NCBI GenBank assembly: GCA_947568835.1
Contig: OX387606.1
Coordinates: 1,984,001 to 2,048,000, forward strand
Direction: 5' to 3'
DNA: 64,000 nt
From: Protonemura montana
Lineage: Eukaryota > Arthropoda > Insecta > Plecoptera > Nemouridae
In this document: piece after piece, positions 1 through 10,945 of the stretch
Position numbering within the stretch: position 1 is the stretch's first letter
How the letters are laid out: each line of letters begins with the position of its first letter
Position numbers and translations under genes: made by a program
The notes under the pieces: model-generated
Databases searched by the model: none
What the model was told of the DNA's origin: nothing
What the model saw: only the letters and a program-made list of their open reading frames with translations

Positions 1-304
1 GGTTGAACTTTTTTCTAGTTTAGCTCCATTTTCATCATTTGCTTCCTGGTTTAAACTAAAAAAAAAACCCCACTTTTTTGAGTACATTCTTATGTGTAGC
101 ATTTATTATTATTATTATTTTTATTATTATTTTTATTATTATTTTTTTATTAATAGCTTTGGTATTACAATGATTACCTGAAGCTTATATAATTACATAG
201 AATTGTGTGGTTAGTGTAAAGATGTACAGTGGTATTTCACATTTTTTGAAAAAGTAGTCATAATAGCATGGGGCGGAGCATTCCACAGTCAAATTGATCG
301 AGCC
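1..304. other. AT-rich flank with TTATT simple repeat
   Basis: I see no gene here. The stretch is AT-rich and holds a (TTATTA)n-like simple repeat at about 104-150. It leads into a minisatellite at about 305. Confidence 0.6.
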
Positions 305-800
305 AAGAAGGCTTGATGGCCCATGTTGCTATTGTACCTAGGGAGGTACAAGAAGGCTTGATGGCCCATGTCACTATTGTACCTAAGAGGTACAAGAAGG
401 CTTGATGGCTCATGTCGCTATTGTACCTAGGGAGGTACAAGAAGGCTTGATGGCCCATGTCGCTATTGTACCTAGGGAGGTACAAGAAGGCTTGATGGCC
501 CATGTTGCTATTGTACCTAGGGAGGTACAAGAAGGCTTGATGGCCCATGTCGCTATTGTACCTAGGGAGGTACAAGAAGGCTTGATGGCCCATGTTGCTA
601 TTGTACCTAAGAGGTACAAGAAGGCTTGATGGCCCATGTCACTACTGTACCTAGGGAGGTACAAGAAGGCTTGATGGCCCATGTCGCTACTGTACCTAGG
701 GAAGTACAAGAAGGCTTGATGGCCCATGTCGCTATTGTACCTAGGGAAGTACAAGAAGGCTTGATGGCCCATGTCACTACTGTACCTAGGGAGGTACATT
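305..800. repeat. 45-bp minisatellite, about 11 copies
   Basis: Eleven or so head-to-tail copies of a 45-bp unit containing GGCTTGATGGCCCATG and the near-palindrome GTACCTAGGGAGGTAC. Copies differ by a few substitutions (TTGCT/CGCT/CACT) and by a one-base length variant (CTAAGAGG for CTAGGGAGG). Because 45 is a multiple of 3 and the unit lacks stops in several frames, long ORFs appear on both strands; these are repeat artefacts. Confidence 0.9.
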
Positions 801-1078
801 TTCAGAGGGAGGTCATTTTTACCAATAAATGCAGGCTTGGAGATCATTTGGGCCACATCGTTCCTGGCCGGGTGGCCTGCAGCTGCCTTGTGTTTCTCAG
901 GCTGAGGGGCTCCCACTAGAGTGCAGCCAGACTGGTGCTGATGCTGAGACTCGGGGTTTTAGTCACCATACACCAGCGGCACTGGTCTGCAATGCTCTTG
1001 AAAGAATGCCAAGCGAAGGATAGGGACATGAACTTCGTTGCGATCCGTACATTTGTTTTATTGCCACGTCGGTTGCAG

Positions 1079-1546
1079 GCTGCACCTGGACGCTGCTTGG
1101 TCGGAAACTGGCGACCGCTACATGCTCAAGCTGTTCCGCGATTACGTGTTCCACCAAATCACCGAGTCGGGTCGTCCATGGCTAGACATGGCACACATCG
1201 TGCAGTGTCTCAACAAGCTGGACGCCGGCTCTACCGAGAAGGTGAGTGGATCGCGTTTCGACTTTTGCAGCAAACGGTTACCGGTTCACCGGTCTGATGA
1301 AGATGACGAGACAAGCCTCGTTGAAACATTGAGAATCTGGGTTCTTATGAGGCCGACGGAACAAAATCCATGGCTCTGGAATCTTGCATTGTGCCGGGCG
1401 TCATCTTGTCTTGCTCTTGGCAGGTTTCGCTGATGTCTCGCGATGAGCAGAGCGTCCTGGTGGTCAGCTACAGCGAGCTCAAGCTGTGCCTGGAGCAGTC
1501 GTTCCAGGAACTGCTCACCGCCGCCAAGCTCGACTCGGAGAACTAG
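1079..1546 (+). CDS. PAN3: PAN3, C-terminal two exons (5' part lies outside the window)
   Basis: PAN3 is the regulatory pseudokinase subunit of the cytoplasmic PAN2-PAN3 deadenylase. It brings PAN2 to mRNA through poly(A)-binding protein and starts poly(A) shortening. Two exons are visible: 1079-1241 (after TTGCAG, ending AAG before GTGAGT) and 1424-1546 (after TTGGCAG, ending at TAG). They join in phase 0. The protein reads LHLDAAWSETGDRYMLKLF, then YVFHQITESGRPWLDM, HIVQCLNKLDAGSTEK, then VSLMSRDEQSVLVVSYSELK and ends LTAAKLDSEN. This is the conserved PAN3 C-terminal knob: the ETGDRY-LKLFRDYVFHQ block and the MSRDEQ-VLVVSYSELK block are family signatures. No upstream exon is visible before 1079, so the rest of the gene lies left of the window. 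AATAAA at 1969 is a plausible poly(A) signal. Confidence 0.93.
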
Positions 1547-1968
1547 CCACGAGCGCAAGACAAAGTGCGGTGCACGGTAACGGTTGTGTACTTAACCGGC
1601 AGCCGTTTAGCAATGCCCCACATTGCGGATTCACGTCCATCCACCCCCGAAGCATTTCCGTTAGATTTTATGCTCTTTATTATTTATATATCTTATTTAA
1701 TATTTTTATACGCATGTTTATTTAGTTTTAGATGGGTTTCCTGTGATTTTGTATCCGTGCGGCTTGAAATGTAAACCAGGGAGGCTGCTTCCCTAAACAT
1801 CTGGCACTTGCTTTATAGTCCCAAAAACCGGATAGCTTGAGCCCAATATGTTTTGTTTATCCGTGATTTTCTCTTACCTATATTCGACTAGGTATTTGCC
1901 ACGTAAAGCACCAAGAAAGTTTATTTTTCGCGTTAAAATCGTTTCGTTTGAGTTGTGGGTCTATCTAA

Positions 1969-1974
1969 AATAAA
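1969..1974 (+). terminator. Probable PAN3 poly(A) signal AATAAA
   Basis: AATAAA lies about 420 bases after the PAN3 stop codon in an AT-rich 3' UTR. No intervening gene is visible. Confidence 0.5.
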
Positions 1975-1980
1975 TGCCAG

Positions 1981-4690
1981 AGAAGCAGAATCACCTCCCT
2001 GGGACCCCGAGGGGTCATGAGATTAACGGAAATAGAGTATTTTTTGTACGACAAGCGGTGTGGCGGATTGCGTGGATGGTGATTGCGATAATTTTCTGAG
2101 ACTTTGGACTCTGAACGTGCAGTAAAATTGCATAACTGTTGAGGTGGGATCGTAAATTGATAGACATATTTTGTTGCGGTGGATGCATTTCTTTGGGACT
2201 GCTTCGATTTACAGAGACATTCCTGGAGATATTACAGGTAAACAAATAGGGTTGGCACCGGGACCCTGGAGACTTGAGGGACTAAAGCGTAACGGTGGTG
2301 TTAGCCAATTGTCCCCGACAACTTACCAATGGAAACTACGTCTTAAGATAGGTTGTAATTCTTCCGCTCAAAATCATGCAATCGATGCTTTTTACAACTG
2401 TGGTCATTGATTGAAAAGCGTTGCAGTTACAATTTGCTAACACTACCGAGTTGGATCTGTCCAAAAACTGTTTTCGTATCTGGCCGGGAGAAAGCAGCGA
2501 GAAAGGAGCGGACGCAGTATCGCACAGTGACTTAGTTCCAACGTTTGCTTGTCAGTCGTTGCCCGTCATCGAACCTGTTCCAATAAAGTATTTTCTAAGC
2601 AAAGCCTGGACTGTATTTCTTAATCCACTGCCATATCCATGTCTTCCTTTCTATCTCCAAATTCCTTTACAGGCCGAGTAGCTTTGACCATCAATCGAAT
2701 CACGGTGGAACAGATGCTGCCTCATTCATTATTTTTATGAGCATTACAATACCAACCAAACATCACAGTTCTCTAAATTCTTATTGGTTATCTGCAATGT
2801 TGTTTTGTTTTTGTGGGAACAAATGGAATAACTTTTATGCCTAGAGCCTATTCTATCTGATAGAAGTTGAATAATATATCGCAGAAAGTGGTGCTAAAAG
2901 TTCTGTAACTTGAAGAAAATGGCAACTGACTTCTCTTGTGGTTAACGTGGTAGCACTGAATTTGATTGTGGTCTAACAAATATCTGCATGGTTGTCACCC
3001 AATGGAGGTATTACATGGATATGATTGCAGAAATAGTGCAGTGATGGCTCAGCAGTTATCAATTAGTATCTTTGGCTCAGAGAACCTTTTCATTCTCCAA
3101 GATGATACGTGATAACTTACATAAGACACTTATTGGTTTACATGGCCAGTAATTATTCATCTTTGATAAGTGGAATGGTACTTCATATCATAACCCCTAA
3201 TATCCAACTACTTTAGTAATCTGATGTACAAGCTCATGTTTAGACAAGTTATAGGAAATTGATTTCAGGATGTAGATGGAAGTAACCCAAAGTTCAAGTT
3301 AATAAACAATAACCAGACAGCAACTAGCAATTGCATTTATTTCAATATCATTCACCATACAGTTTACTGGTCACCATTCTTCAAAGGACATCAAAATGTA
3401 TTGTACAATTCCTGCGCGAGCAAGTCGTGGCTTGCTTTTATGAATTGGTTACGTAACATTAATACCTAGGTAATTACATCAATACTTCCCACAGATTGGT
3501 CAGCTTTGAATTGGACGGAATAAGCAGCAACATTTGATTACAGCCGTAAGTTCAGCCAATAAGTATTTAAAAGAAGGCAATATCCACTTCGAAGGCTTTA
3601 AGAAGACAACTTTGAAGGCACACTATTGCAGATAATAAAAAATTTAAAACCTATTTATTTAAAATATCAAATTGTTTCAATTATCTAAAGAAATATAAAA
3701 ATATCGCCTTCCTATCTTGGGCTACGAGTATTCAATAGAGCTAAGCTAATCAAGTTTGTTTTTTAAGGGTTATAAAATAAACATTCCTAGCAAAGTTGTA
3801 GTGAGATTACAACGCACCAGCTAAGTTTATGCAAATGCGAGCAAGACTTGTGTCTTACGCTGTAAAGTACGCAATGGACGGAGATTCGTCAAGCTTAGCA
3901 AATAAAATTAGCGACCTAATGGCAGATCCCTAAAGTTGTCGAGAAAACATTGTCCCAGATTTACAAAAATGAGAAATTACAAACCAGAGTATAAAATGAG
4001 TACAAATCTACAAACCACAAAGAGATGGAGGACTTATCAAGTACTAGGACATTACGGAGACAGAGTATTCATGGAATGATCAGGGAAAGAATTGGAATTT
4101 TATAGAGAATGGAATTTTATCACGCCAGGAAACTAAGAGGTAGGTGGAACTATCCCTTGCGGACAATATTTGTCAAACTTATGAACCATTGAAAGGTCTT
4201 CAGACAGAAAATACAAAAGTACAAAGTTGTCAGCCAAAAAAAGGTGGCCTTGATATCAAAATTAAAATGATCAAACTCATTTCCCATTGGCTTGATGAAT
4301 CTTTCCTTTGTCCTTCCTCCCAGCCCATGTGAAGATCCTTTCCAAAAGATTCAGAGCATCATGGGAGTTGAAATTTTCCCCTTATTAGAGGTCGTAAGTG
4401 CTTGGATTCGGCAATGATTAATTTACAATGCTTTCGCAAACCGTCTCTTCACTGCAGTTTTCTATTAGCTTATTCTGATTGTAAAAAATGGTAGAAAAGT
4501 GGAACCATCAATTAAATGGCATCAAAATCTATCAACCCCCATTAGTCTGATTCCCTATTGACAGTCACAATCGACAATTGTTAAGTGCAGTCCTGTAAAT
4601 GGGAACGTGCCCTATCAAAAACTAAAACACTACTTATAATGATGCATGGCCCTAACAAGGCGGCATGTTGTTTAGGCCCCTGGGTCTGTC
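1981..4690. other. Intergenic, no gene recognised
   Basis: Only short, low-quality ORFs occur here, with no codon-usage shift to GC-rich coding sequence and no splice-bounded exon that I can join to a neighbour. The sequence is AT-rich (about 2700-4670). It should contain the 3' end of the minus-strand transcript that ends its coding part at 4691. Confidence 0.6.
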
Positions 4691-4865
4691 CTAGGCAAAC
4701 GAGACCTTTTGATCATAGACCTTGTCTCCCCACTCCTCCTCCGAAGGCAAGGTGACGTGGCGGGCCCGGCAGAGGCGGTCACCGAAGCGCAAGATGAGCA
4801 AGATGGCGCCCAGCACGAACATCGTTAGCGCCGTCAGCGCTGGCCAGTAAACGTGGAACATTGCA
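4691..4865 (-). CDS. Downstream exon with 56-aa single-pass membrane ORF
   Basis: A strong acceptor (GTTTTTTCAG) opens this exon at 4865. Four bases later an ATG (4861-4859) starts a 56-residue ORF that ends in TAG at 4693-4691. The peptide begins MFHVYWPALTALTMFVLGA, has one hydrophobic segment at about residues 5-25, then a basic turn (RFGDRLCRARH) and an acidic tail with EEEWGDKVYD. I do not recognise the family. Codon use is GC-rich like the other exons. The exon cannot be spliced in frame to the 65-codon exon at 7101-7296, because the phases differ. It can follow the exon ending at 5783, whose stop codon TAG is immediately followed by a possible donor GTAGGG. That arrangement would give a two-ORF mRNA with a 4-base gap. 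It could instead be the last exon of an unseen isoform. Confidence 0.6.
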
Positions 4866-4983
4866 CTGAAAAAACAAGAGCTCTGGTCATTTCTTGGCTG
4901 GAGTTATAGCAGCTTTCGAAAGGAAATAATTCACTTAGATGTCATGCAACTAAAAGCTTTGCAAATAGGGTGCTATAGGTATA

Positions 4984-5440
4984 ACAAAAACTATTTGAAC
5001 TGGGTTTTGAATGCTAAGTAAAGAACAACTAAATTTCCCAACGTTTCGTAACTTGTACTGGTTACTTCTTCACGGGTAAGAGCAGTCCTGACAATTTTTT
5101 AATAACAAAAGAACCACACAAAATTATAACAATTACCTATCACATTTAAATCCCTACATTTAATGAGAAAATGTAATCTACAACCTAAGGTGGTTCTCTT
5201 CTCTCGGAGTCTCGCCAATCTATCTACTAACTTCCCTCATCTCTCTTCATATAGATTCTTTATGATTGTTTTTAGACTCATGTCTACTTGATTTACCCTT
5301 GAAGAAGTAACCAGTACAAGTTACAAAACGTTGGCAAATTCAGTTCTTCATTTCTAAGCATTCAAAACCCAGTCCAAATAGTTTTTGTTAAAACTAATGC
5401 TAAGGCTAAATCAAGTAGACATGAGTCTAAAACCAATTAT
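4984..5440. mobile_element. Foldback repeat, copy A
   Basis: A left arm (ACAAAAACTATTTGAACTGG to about 5110) is repeated in inverted orientation at about 5295-5390. Both arms include AACTTGTACTGGTTACTTCT or its complement. A head block with AATCAAGTAGACATGAGTCT occurs inverted at about 5255-5290 and direct at about 5400-5440. The element is flanked by near-identical direct repeats ATAGGGTGCTATA (about 4966-4978) and ATAGGGTGCCATA (about 5440-5452). Related copies lie at 41212-41385, 46383-46465 and 47945-48215. Confidence 0.8.
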
Positions 5441-5782
5441 AGGGTGCCATATGTCTCAACGGTGTTAAGTGTCAGCATTGCCAGCTAGACTGACTTTCAT
5501 CGAGAATTCAGCTAAAACCATACAACGCCTAGACTCATTACACCGCCCAGATTCATATCCCTAAAGGATTTCAAACTCCTAATAACTGCATTTACTGAAT
5601 ACCCTGAGCTCAGTTAATTTATTTCTTATTCGAGTCTATATGTATTTTTAATTTGACCAATTTATGTCTCAATTTACATCACGAGGCACAGATAACCTGT
5701 CCATACGATTAACGATAAATGATATTAAGGGAGACCGCTACTGCACTCCAAGTGTAAGTTGCCAGTGAGGCAAAGGCCCTAC

Positions 5783-7296
5783 CTAGAGATCACTCTCCCG
5801 CTTCTGTAGCTCAATGTAGCCGATGGGCGCTTGCTGCTCCCTGGTGGGTGGTGGCGGCGGCACGTAGTTTCGTTCTAACTCGGTCAGGTCCAGTGGCGGT
5901 TGCTTGTGCGGAGTCTTGGTCCACAGCGGGAGCACCCACAAGTTACCTGCAAAAGATTACGTGTGTCATTGTCACAGCCTTCCATCGGTAAAAAACGGTC
6001 TCGATCATAGGTCATCATATGTAATCACTTCCCACTGCGAGCAGTGTCAATATTTAGAATGTGAAACCTTGTTTGGAACTCCAACCGAAACTTTCAATTG
6101 CATAAAAGTCTCTTATGCAATTAATTAGTAATGTTAATAAATTATTATGCCAAGTTGAACCACTCACTAATTCTAAGCGGTTCATGAAATCTCCCCTAAT
6201 TAGCAAGTCTAAAATGTCAGATGTTGTTTTCAATGAATCCAAGTTGGTTTCCTTAAATACGATTTCGGTAAAACTGTGCAAGCCATCGCAAACGTGACAT
6301 CCAAGCAATAGACCAAGCATTTGATAATGATGTCATAGTAGGTATCAGTGGGACTGGGGACTAAGAAAAAAATTACCAAGCTAAACCCCTGTTGAAATTG
6401 GGTCTGGGCGGACGTTAAGGTGCGCGGTACACGTGTGGCACCCACTGCTCGAGAGCACCCTTGGCGAATGATCAAGAAACCATAACAAACGACCACTTGT
6501 CAAATAGCCGCCGTTCTGCACAGTACAACCCGACCGAAAATGCAATAAACCATCAAATTCACACAACTACATCCAAAAAAGACGTCGCTGCAAATGTCTC
6601 CACACCCATATCTACTCAAAATTGCACAAGGAATACCAAGGAAAATGCGATCCAACAAGGATTAACCGTGCAGCAGTATATAGCACATTATTACCACAAT
6701 TTCCAACGAGGCTGTAACTATTAGCGCTGCAGCAGAAATACAAGGATGTTCTGAAATAATTGAAGTGGAATACTTCACATCTTTGAAAAGATTGAAATCT
6801 ATTTGACGTGGATTAAGAAAAAGATCCCCCATATGAGGGCCACGTATGGGGTTCCTTCCTTTGCTTCCTGTGGTAACATTGGAAGAAAATGAAGTGTAAT
6901 GAAAGTCTTAATCAAGGGTAGCACTTCTCCCTAGAGCATATAACCTCCCTGGTACCTACACTCCATACATTTCTTCATAAGCCTCAGTAACACATATGAA
7001 CAAGTTTTTAACAATTCTTCAAAGCCAAAATACTTAGGTAGAAATGTAGGCGTGCCAGGCAGAACCAACGGTAATACTAAAACACAAGGTTAAGCCTCAC
7101 CTGTGTTCCTGTCTTTCCAATACCCCTGGTACTTTGAGCAGCAGCAAAGGTAGACGTTCAACACAAACAGGAATGCTCCAAACACGGTGCAGATTGCAAC
7201 GGTGATGTAGAATGTACTGAAGTCGCCGTAGATTCGCTTCTTCTCGTCAAACAGCCAGTTATTCTTGTACTCGTTAGGATCGTCTAGCACAGACAT
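5783..7296 (-). CDS. Small single-pass membrane protein, 118 aa, two coding exons
   Basis: Exon 7296-7101 starts at ATG and ends ACA G before GTGAGG. Exon 5946-5783 follows TTTTGCAG and ends at TAG. They join in phase 1 to give a protein of about 118 residues. It starts MSVLDDPNEYKNNWLFDEKK, has one membrane segment at about residues 29-49 (FYITVAICTVFGAFLFVLNV) and a CCC juxtamembrane cluster. The cytoplasmic-type tail then has NLWVLPLWTKTPHKQPPLDL, ELERNYVPPPPP and GYIELQKRESDL. The YVPPPPP run could bind SH3 or WW domains; that is inference. I cannot name the family, but the charged N-terminus, single TM and proline-rich tail look conserved rather than random. The 5' UTR continues to an acceptor at 7318-7320, with an upstream non-coding exon ending at 7903. 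Confidence 0.78.
5947..7100 (-). other. Intron of the small membrane-protein gene
   Basis: The intron is AT-rich and shows no nested exon or recognisable element. Short ORFs at 6054-6724 have no coding character. Confidence 0.6.
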
Positions 7297-7902
7297 CGTC
7301 GTCGACTAGCACATGTTCTGCAATGCAAAGATTCGTCATCTCAGATTTTCAGAGAACAAATCAAGTAAAAGTCCACACAAACGCCCACCTAACCCTTTCC
7401 AAGGGCGTGGCACAAGCATAAGCAACAGGTGGATCAGCAGTGTGCCTGCTACAATCACTTAGTAAAAATAGCAAAACGATCGCACCTAGTAAAACAATTA
7501 GCATGAGGTGATGAAATAATATTTACAATTAATATAGGGAGATAAGTCAAAGTAAATGTAATAACAGCGAACACGTACCAGCAACTTCGACTGACTAATT
7601 CCGCGTCCCAGTTTGTTGTTATTGGTTGCTGTAAAATCGCCGCCTTTTTCCGTTGCGAGCGCTCACGCCAACGGACACAAAAGCGGCGGGGGATTTGAAT
7701 CGACACCTAAGAACGCAGTTGATATCTCTCAACAAAACAAATGTTTGTAGCTTTCTGCATTGGACGCTTAGATGTATAATTAATAACAAACTTAAATTAG
7801 TTATGTTAATCGTTGACTTTCGTGACGTGCCAAAACTTAACACATCTTTACAATCCGTGGAATGTATCTCGAATTTACCTTTATAAATATAATACAACCT
7901 AC

Positions 7903-8100
7903 CTTCGCCGGACGAGACTGTACTTTCCCGAAGACGAGCCGCTGCCACCTCTGCCGATCCGGTCTCGATCTACGCCGACCATGGTCATTGTTCTCGTATT
8001 CACAACACGTGCTCTGCACGGTCGACACAATGACCGGCCGCTGGATACAGACAGAGACAGCGCGATCTATCGCACCTCGTTGGCGAGAGAGCACGAAGAA
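7903..8100 (-). promoter_or_regulatory. Probable 5' UTR exon and promoter area of the small membrane-protein gene
   Basis: On the minus strand a consensus donor (GCGAAG followed by GTAGGT) lies at 7903/7902, upstream of the acceptor at 7318-7320 that leads to the start codon at 7296. The area around 7900-8250 is CpG-rich, unlike the intron, which fits a promoter. The exact transcription start cannot be read from sequence. Confidence 0.45.
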
Positions 8101-9199
8101 GCCACGGCGAGTCGAAGAGTGAGAGAGATGTCGCTCAGGGCGGCAGCCGTGGGCACAAAGGAGACAACAAGCGCTAGGGGTAGGATCGAGCGGCGCGGCC
8201 CGAGATGCGCACTGGAACGAGGTGATCTGGGTACATCCGAGTAGATCGCGGCCAGAGCGGGTCTAGGAGGCAGTGAGCTGACAGATCGATACAGTGCTCA
8301 GCATCTCCAACTCCGTGCAACACACACGGCCATCTCGACCCACCGAACTACGACGACGTCGTCGACATAGCGTCAGCGTTTGCTAACAGGATACTGTTTT
8401 TGTCTCGAGGTAAGCATCCACGTCAGAACTAACAGTCCCTAGACGACGCCGAACATCTCGTCTCCCTGGTTACGAGCATCTGCGTGTCTCACACCCAGTC
8501 CTAACATACCACTAGGTTCGATGCCCGACGGTTGGCGAGGCCTCCATATTCCCGTCTTGTACGTGGTGCCTTCCGCCTGCACCTCGTCCTCCGCTTCTAA
8601 CGTCGGCCAAACTCTGTCGTCAACTTTCAATCGTCGACGTCTTCTGAACCCATGACCCCTCAACCCCTTGCCCATCTTCCACCTCCCGTCTTCAACGTCC
8701 ATCTCCTTGGGAGCACGATGTCGACGTCTGCGGGCCGCCGCTCACGGCACCCTGACGTCGGCGTCAACCGAAACTCGAGGAGGACCGTCTTGTGCCGAGG
8801 TCGTTTCTAGGAGGAGGTCGTGCCCTCATAGGCAGCTTTGTCTGCTAATTGTTACAGTGAAAGGGGGGTGGGGAGGGGGAGGCACTCGCATGCGAAGCGT
8901 TGGAGAGCGCGTTGCCAGTGCCGTCCAGCGCTGGGTCTGGTCCAGGCCACGACGACTACGTGTGACGGACAAGGGCGAGCATTTAAGCTGCACAATGCTT
9001 GTTGACTTGCAAATCGCCCCCACGACCGGAAGACACCGACCATGACTAAATGTCGGGGCTCCTGCTAGCGATGGTTAGCGCAACAGACGCACTACAAGAC
9101 GCAGGGCCAGTTTGCCGCCACTGCGTTTTCGCACTGTTTACACGCACGCACTTCACTTGGTGCGTGGGGTGCGGGGGTGCGGGGGGGTGCGGGGGGGTG

Positions 9200-9232
<33 letters not shown>

Positions 9233-9540
9233 AACCGACAGCTTGTTGCTCGCTCCGTCGCGGTGCGCGATGGTGCGCGTCACAGAACCGGTTCGACGCG
9301 TGGCGACGTCGGTCTGGTCAAACCGGTTCCCGGTTCGAGCCCCGAAGATTGTGAGGACACCATTCGCCTAGATTGGGGGGGGGGGGGGGGGGGGGGGGCA
9401 CGGAGAGAGTAAAACAGTCCTCTACGGGAAGTAATTCCAGTTTGTCATTTCAATCAGCCCCACGGATGAATACCAAACATCATTAGCACCGCTAATCGCT
9501 CTCTTCTCAAAACGGTATGCAGTTTACCCACAATCACAAA
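8101..9540. other. CpG-rich intergenic region with G-homopolymers
   Basis: GC- and CpG-rich sequence up to about 9350 without a supportable exon. It holds a G-tract of 31 at 9201-9231, preceded by (GGGGGGTGC) repeats, and a G-tract of 24 at 9375-9398. A tRNA B-box-like GGTTCGAGCCC occurs at about 9332, possibly a SINE relic. Glycine-rich ORFs here are homopolymer artefacts. Confidence 0.55.
9201..9231. repeat. Poly-G tract, 31 bases
   Basis: An uninterrupted G run follows the degenerate G-rich unit GGGGGGGTGC. The strand could form G-quadruplexes. Confidence 0.9.
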
Positions 9541-9542
9541 AA

Positions 9543-9605
9543 TTAGCCTGGAGTTAAGTAACATCAATTCGAGAACGGTTTTGGATGGGTAACCATTGTA
9601 AAACA
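9543..9605 (+). mobile_element. Degenerate 5S-derived SINE head
   Basis: The motif pair GGAGTTAAGTAAC ... TTTTGGATGGGTAACCAT matches the A-box and C-box regions of 5S rRNA (AAGTTAAGCAAC ... TTGGATGGGTGACC) at the usual spacing. It is a diverged relic of the 5S-SINE family seen at 23.4, 25.3 and 33.7 kb. Confidence 0.6.
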
Positions 9606-9762
9606 CCTTCACTCACCATCATCATCCACATCATCATCCATATCATCACCCTAACATTCACTGAAGCCGGTAGACAGACTCGTTATCATACTCAGAGCAG
9701 TGCTTCTTTTTACACTAAATATATTTTCGCTCCTCGCCAATCCTCTGGCCGGCAATGCCACC

Positions 9763-10385
9763 CTACTGGTGGTGTTGGTCCCTGTCCGGCTTGGCATCAT
9801 CGCCCAGAACCTTCTTGATTGCGCGGCTCAGAATCAAGTCCTTGCTCGGGTCATACGGGTCGTACTGGGACGGGATCTCAAGGACAGCCGGCATCACTAC
9901 CCTGACTGCGTCGACCACCGAACGGATTCGATTCGCTACGACCTGCGTGATGAGTAGGATGGCCACGTCTTGCCTCGTCAACATCGTCTTAAAGGCAACC
10001 TCGGCGACCTCCTTCGGCGTTTCTGTCGACAAACACCCCTTTGAATTCGCTTGGTACTACCAGACAGGAGCAGGAATGGCATGCTTTGAGTTCCACATTC
10101 AACTCAAATTTAGTTCGCCATTTGCTTTCTATTCTCCAAAGAACCTTTTTGAAGTCTGCTGGAGCAGATGCCTTACTTGTCTCGATGACGATGAAGTTAG
10201 GTTGCCCCTTGCTGTTGATCTCGCCGATCCCGCCAAGCAAAAATCCCACGCATGTGTCCTGCAAGAAGAGAATAGCATCAAGACATTCACTTAACTCGAT
10301 CATCCTTTGTACCACGGGGCATCCCGAGTTCGCTTACCTCGTCGCCTATCACCGCAATCAACTTGCGCGGACAGTTCTCAGCCAT
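9763..10385 (-). CDS. ATP6V1F: V-type proton ATPase subunit F
   Basis: Subunit F sits in the central stalk of the V1 sector and couples ATP hydrolysis to rotation in the proton pump of endomembranes. Three exons on the minus strand: 10385-10338 (ends GACGAG before GTAAGC), 10258-10177 (after TCTTGCAG, ends ACA A before GTAAGG) and 10022-9763 (after GTCGACAG, stop at 9763). The exon lengths 48, 82 and 260 nt sum to 390 nt, giving 129 aa. Family motifs are in order: KLIAVIGDE at residues 8-16, [13 protein letters not shown] from residue 17, PNFIVIETK, then [20 protein letters not shown] and [18 protein letters not shown] near the C-terminus. The usual length is about 119-124 aa; this one has a slightly longer, histidine/glutamine-ending tail ([12 protein letters not shown]). 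One alternative acceptor would change only the junction residue. Confidence 0.95.
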
Positions 10386-10599
10386 CGAGATCTAGCTGCG
10401 TTCTATCAATTAATCACGATCAGCTGCGGCGAGTTAATGACAAGACATCCGCTACACTACGCCTGACGGCAGTGCACACTTGATTCTTCTGGTTGAACGT
10501 CAAAATAATTGTACAGAGCAGGCAGTGTCGCACTATTCGCACAAAAAACTACCAATTATGGTTTGTGTTTGCACGATAAGTACATGTCATTTAGATGAA

Positions 10600-10945
10600 A
10601 CCTGATTTAAATTGCAAACTCTTGCAATGCGCGGGGTATTTTATTAATAACAACACTATAACCGTCTCAAAAATTGATGCCCAAACGGGGACTCGAACCC
10701 CGATCTCCACCTATCGCGGGTGTTGCTCTAATACATTGCTCTCATCAAATACACTAAAATCGTCTCCAAAAGCCAGTGTCCAAGTAGCTCAATGGGTTAG
10801 AGCAACACCCGCGATAGGTGAAGATCGGGGTTCAAGTAGCTCAATTGGTTAGAGTAACACCCGCGATAGGTGGAGATCGGGGTTCGTGTCCCCGTTTGGA
10901 CATCGATTTTTGAGACGGTTATAGTGTTGATAATAATAAAAAAAA
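10600..10945. mobile_element. tRNA-derived element, inverted pair (snap-back copy 1)
   Basis: A minus-oriented copy (about 10600-10740) abuts a plus-oriented copy (about 10745-10945). Each has a tRNA-like body with A-box TAGCTCAATTGGTTAGAG and B-box GGGTTCGAGTCC (or its complement). The body is followed by a tail with CATCAATTTTTGAGACGG, TTATAGTGTTRATAATAATA and GCGCATTGCAAG. In the plus copy the tRNA body is partly duplicated (10790-10836 and 10834-10900). The head of the plus copy is preceded by ACACTAAAATCGTCTC, which pairs imperfectly with the tail. Confidence 0.8.

Noticed and set aside
258-919. Several ORFs with HQAFLYLPRYNS or MAHVAIVPREVQEGL repeats
   Set aside because: 45-bp minisatellite open on both strands.
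9050-9412. Glycine-rich ORFs
   Set aside because: Produced by G homopolymers; no splice or homology support.
10780-10910. Functional tRNA genes
   Set aside because: A and B boxes are present, but anticodon stem and acceptor pairing are poor and the copies share a repeat tail; they are tRNA-derived elements.
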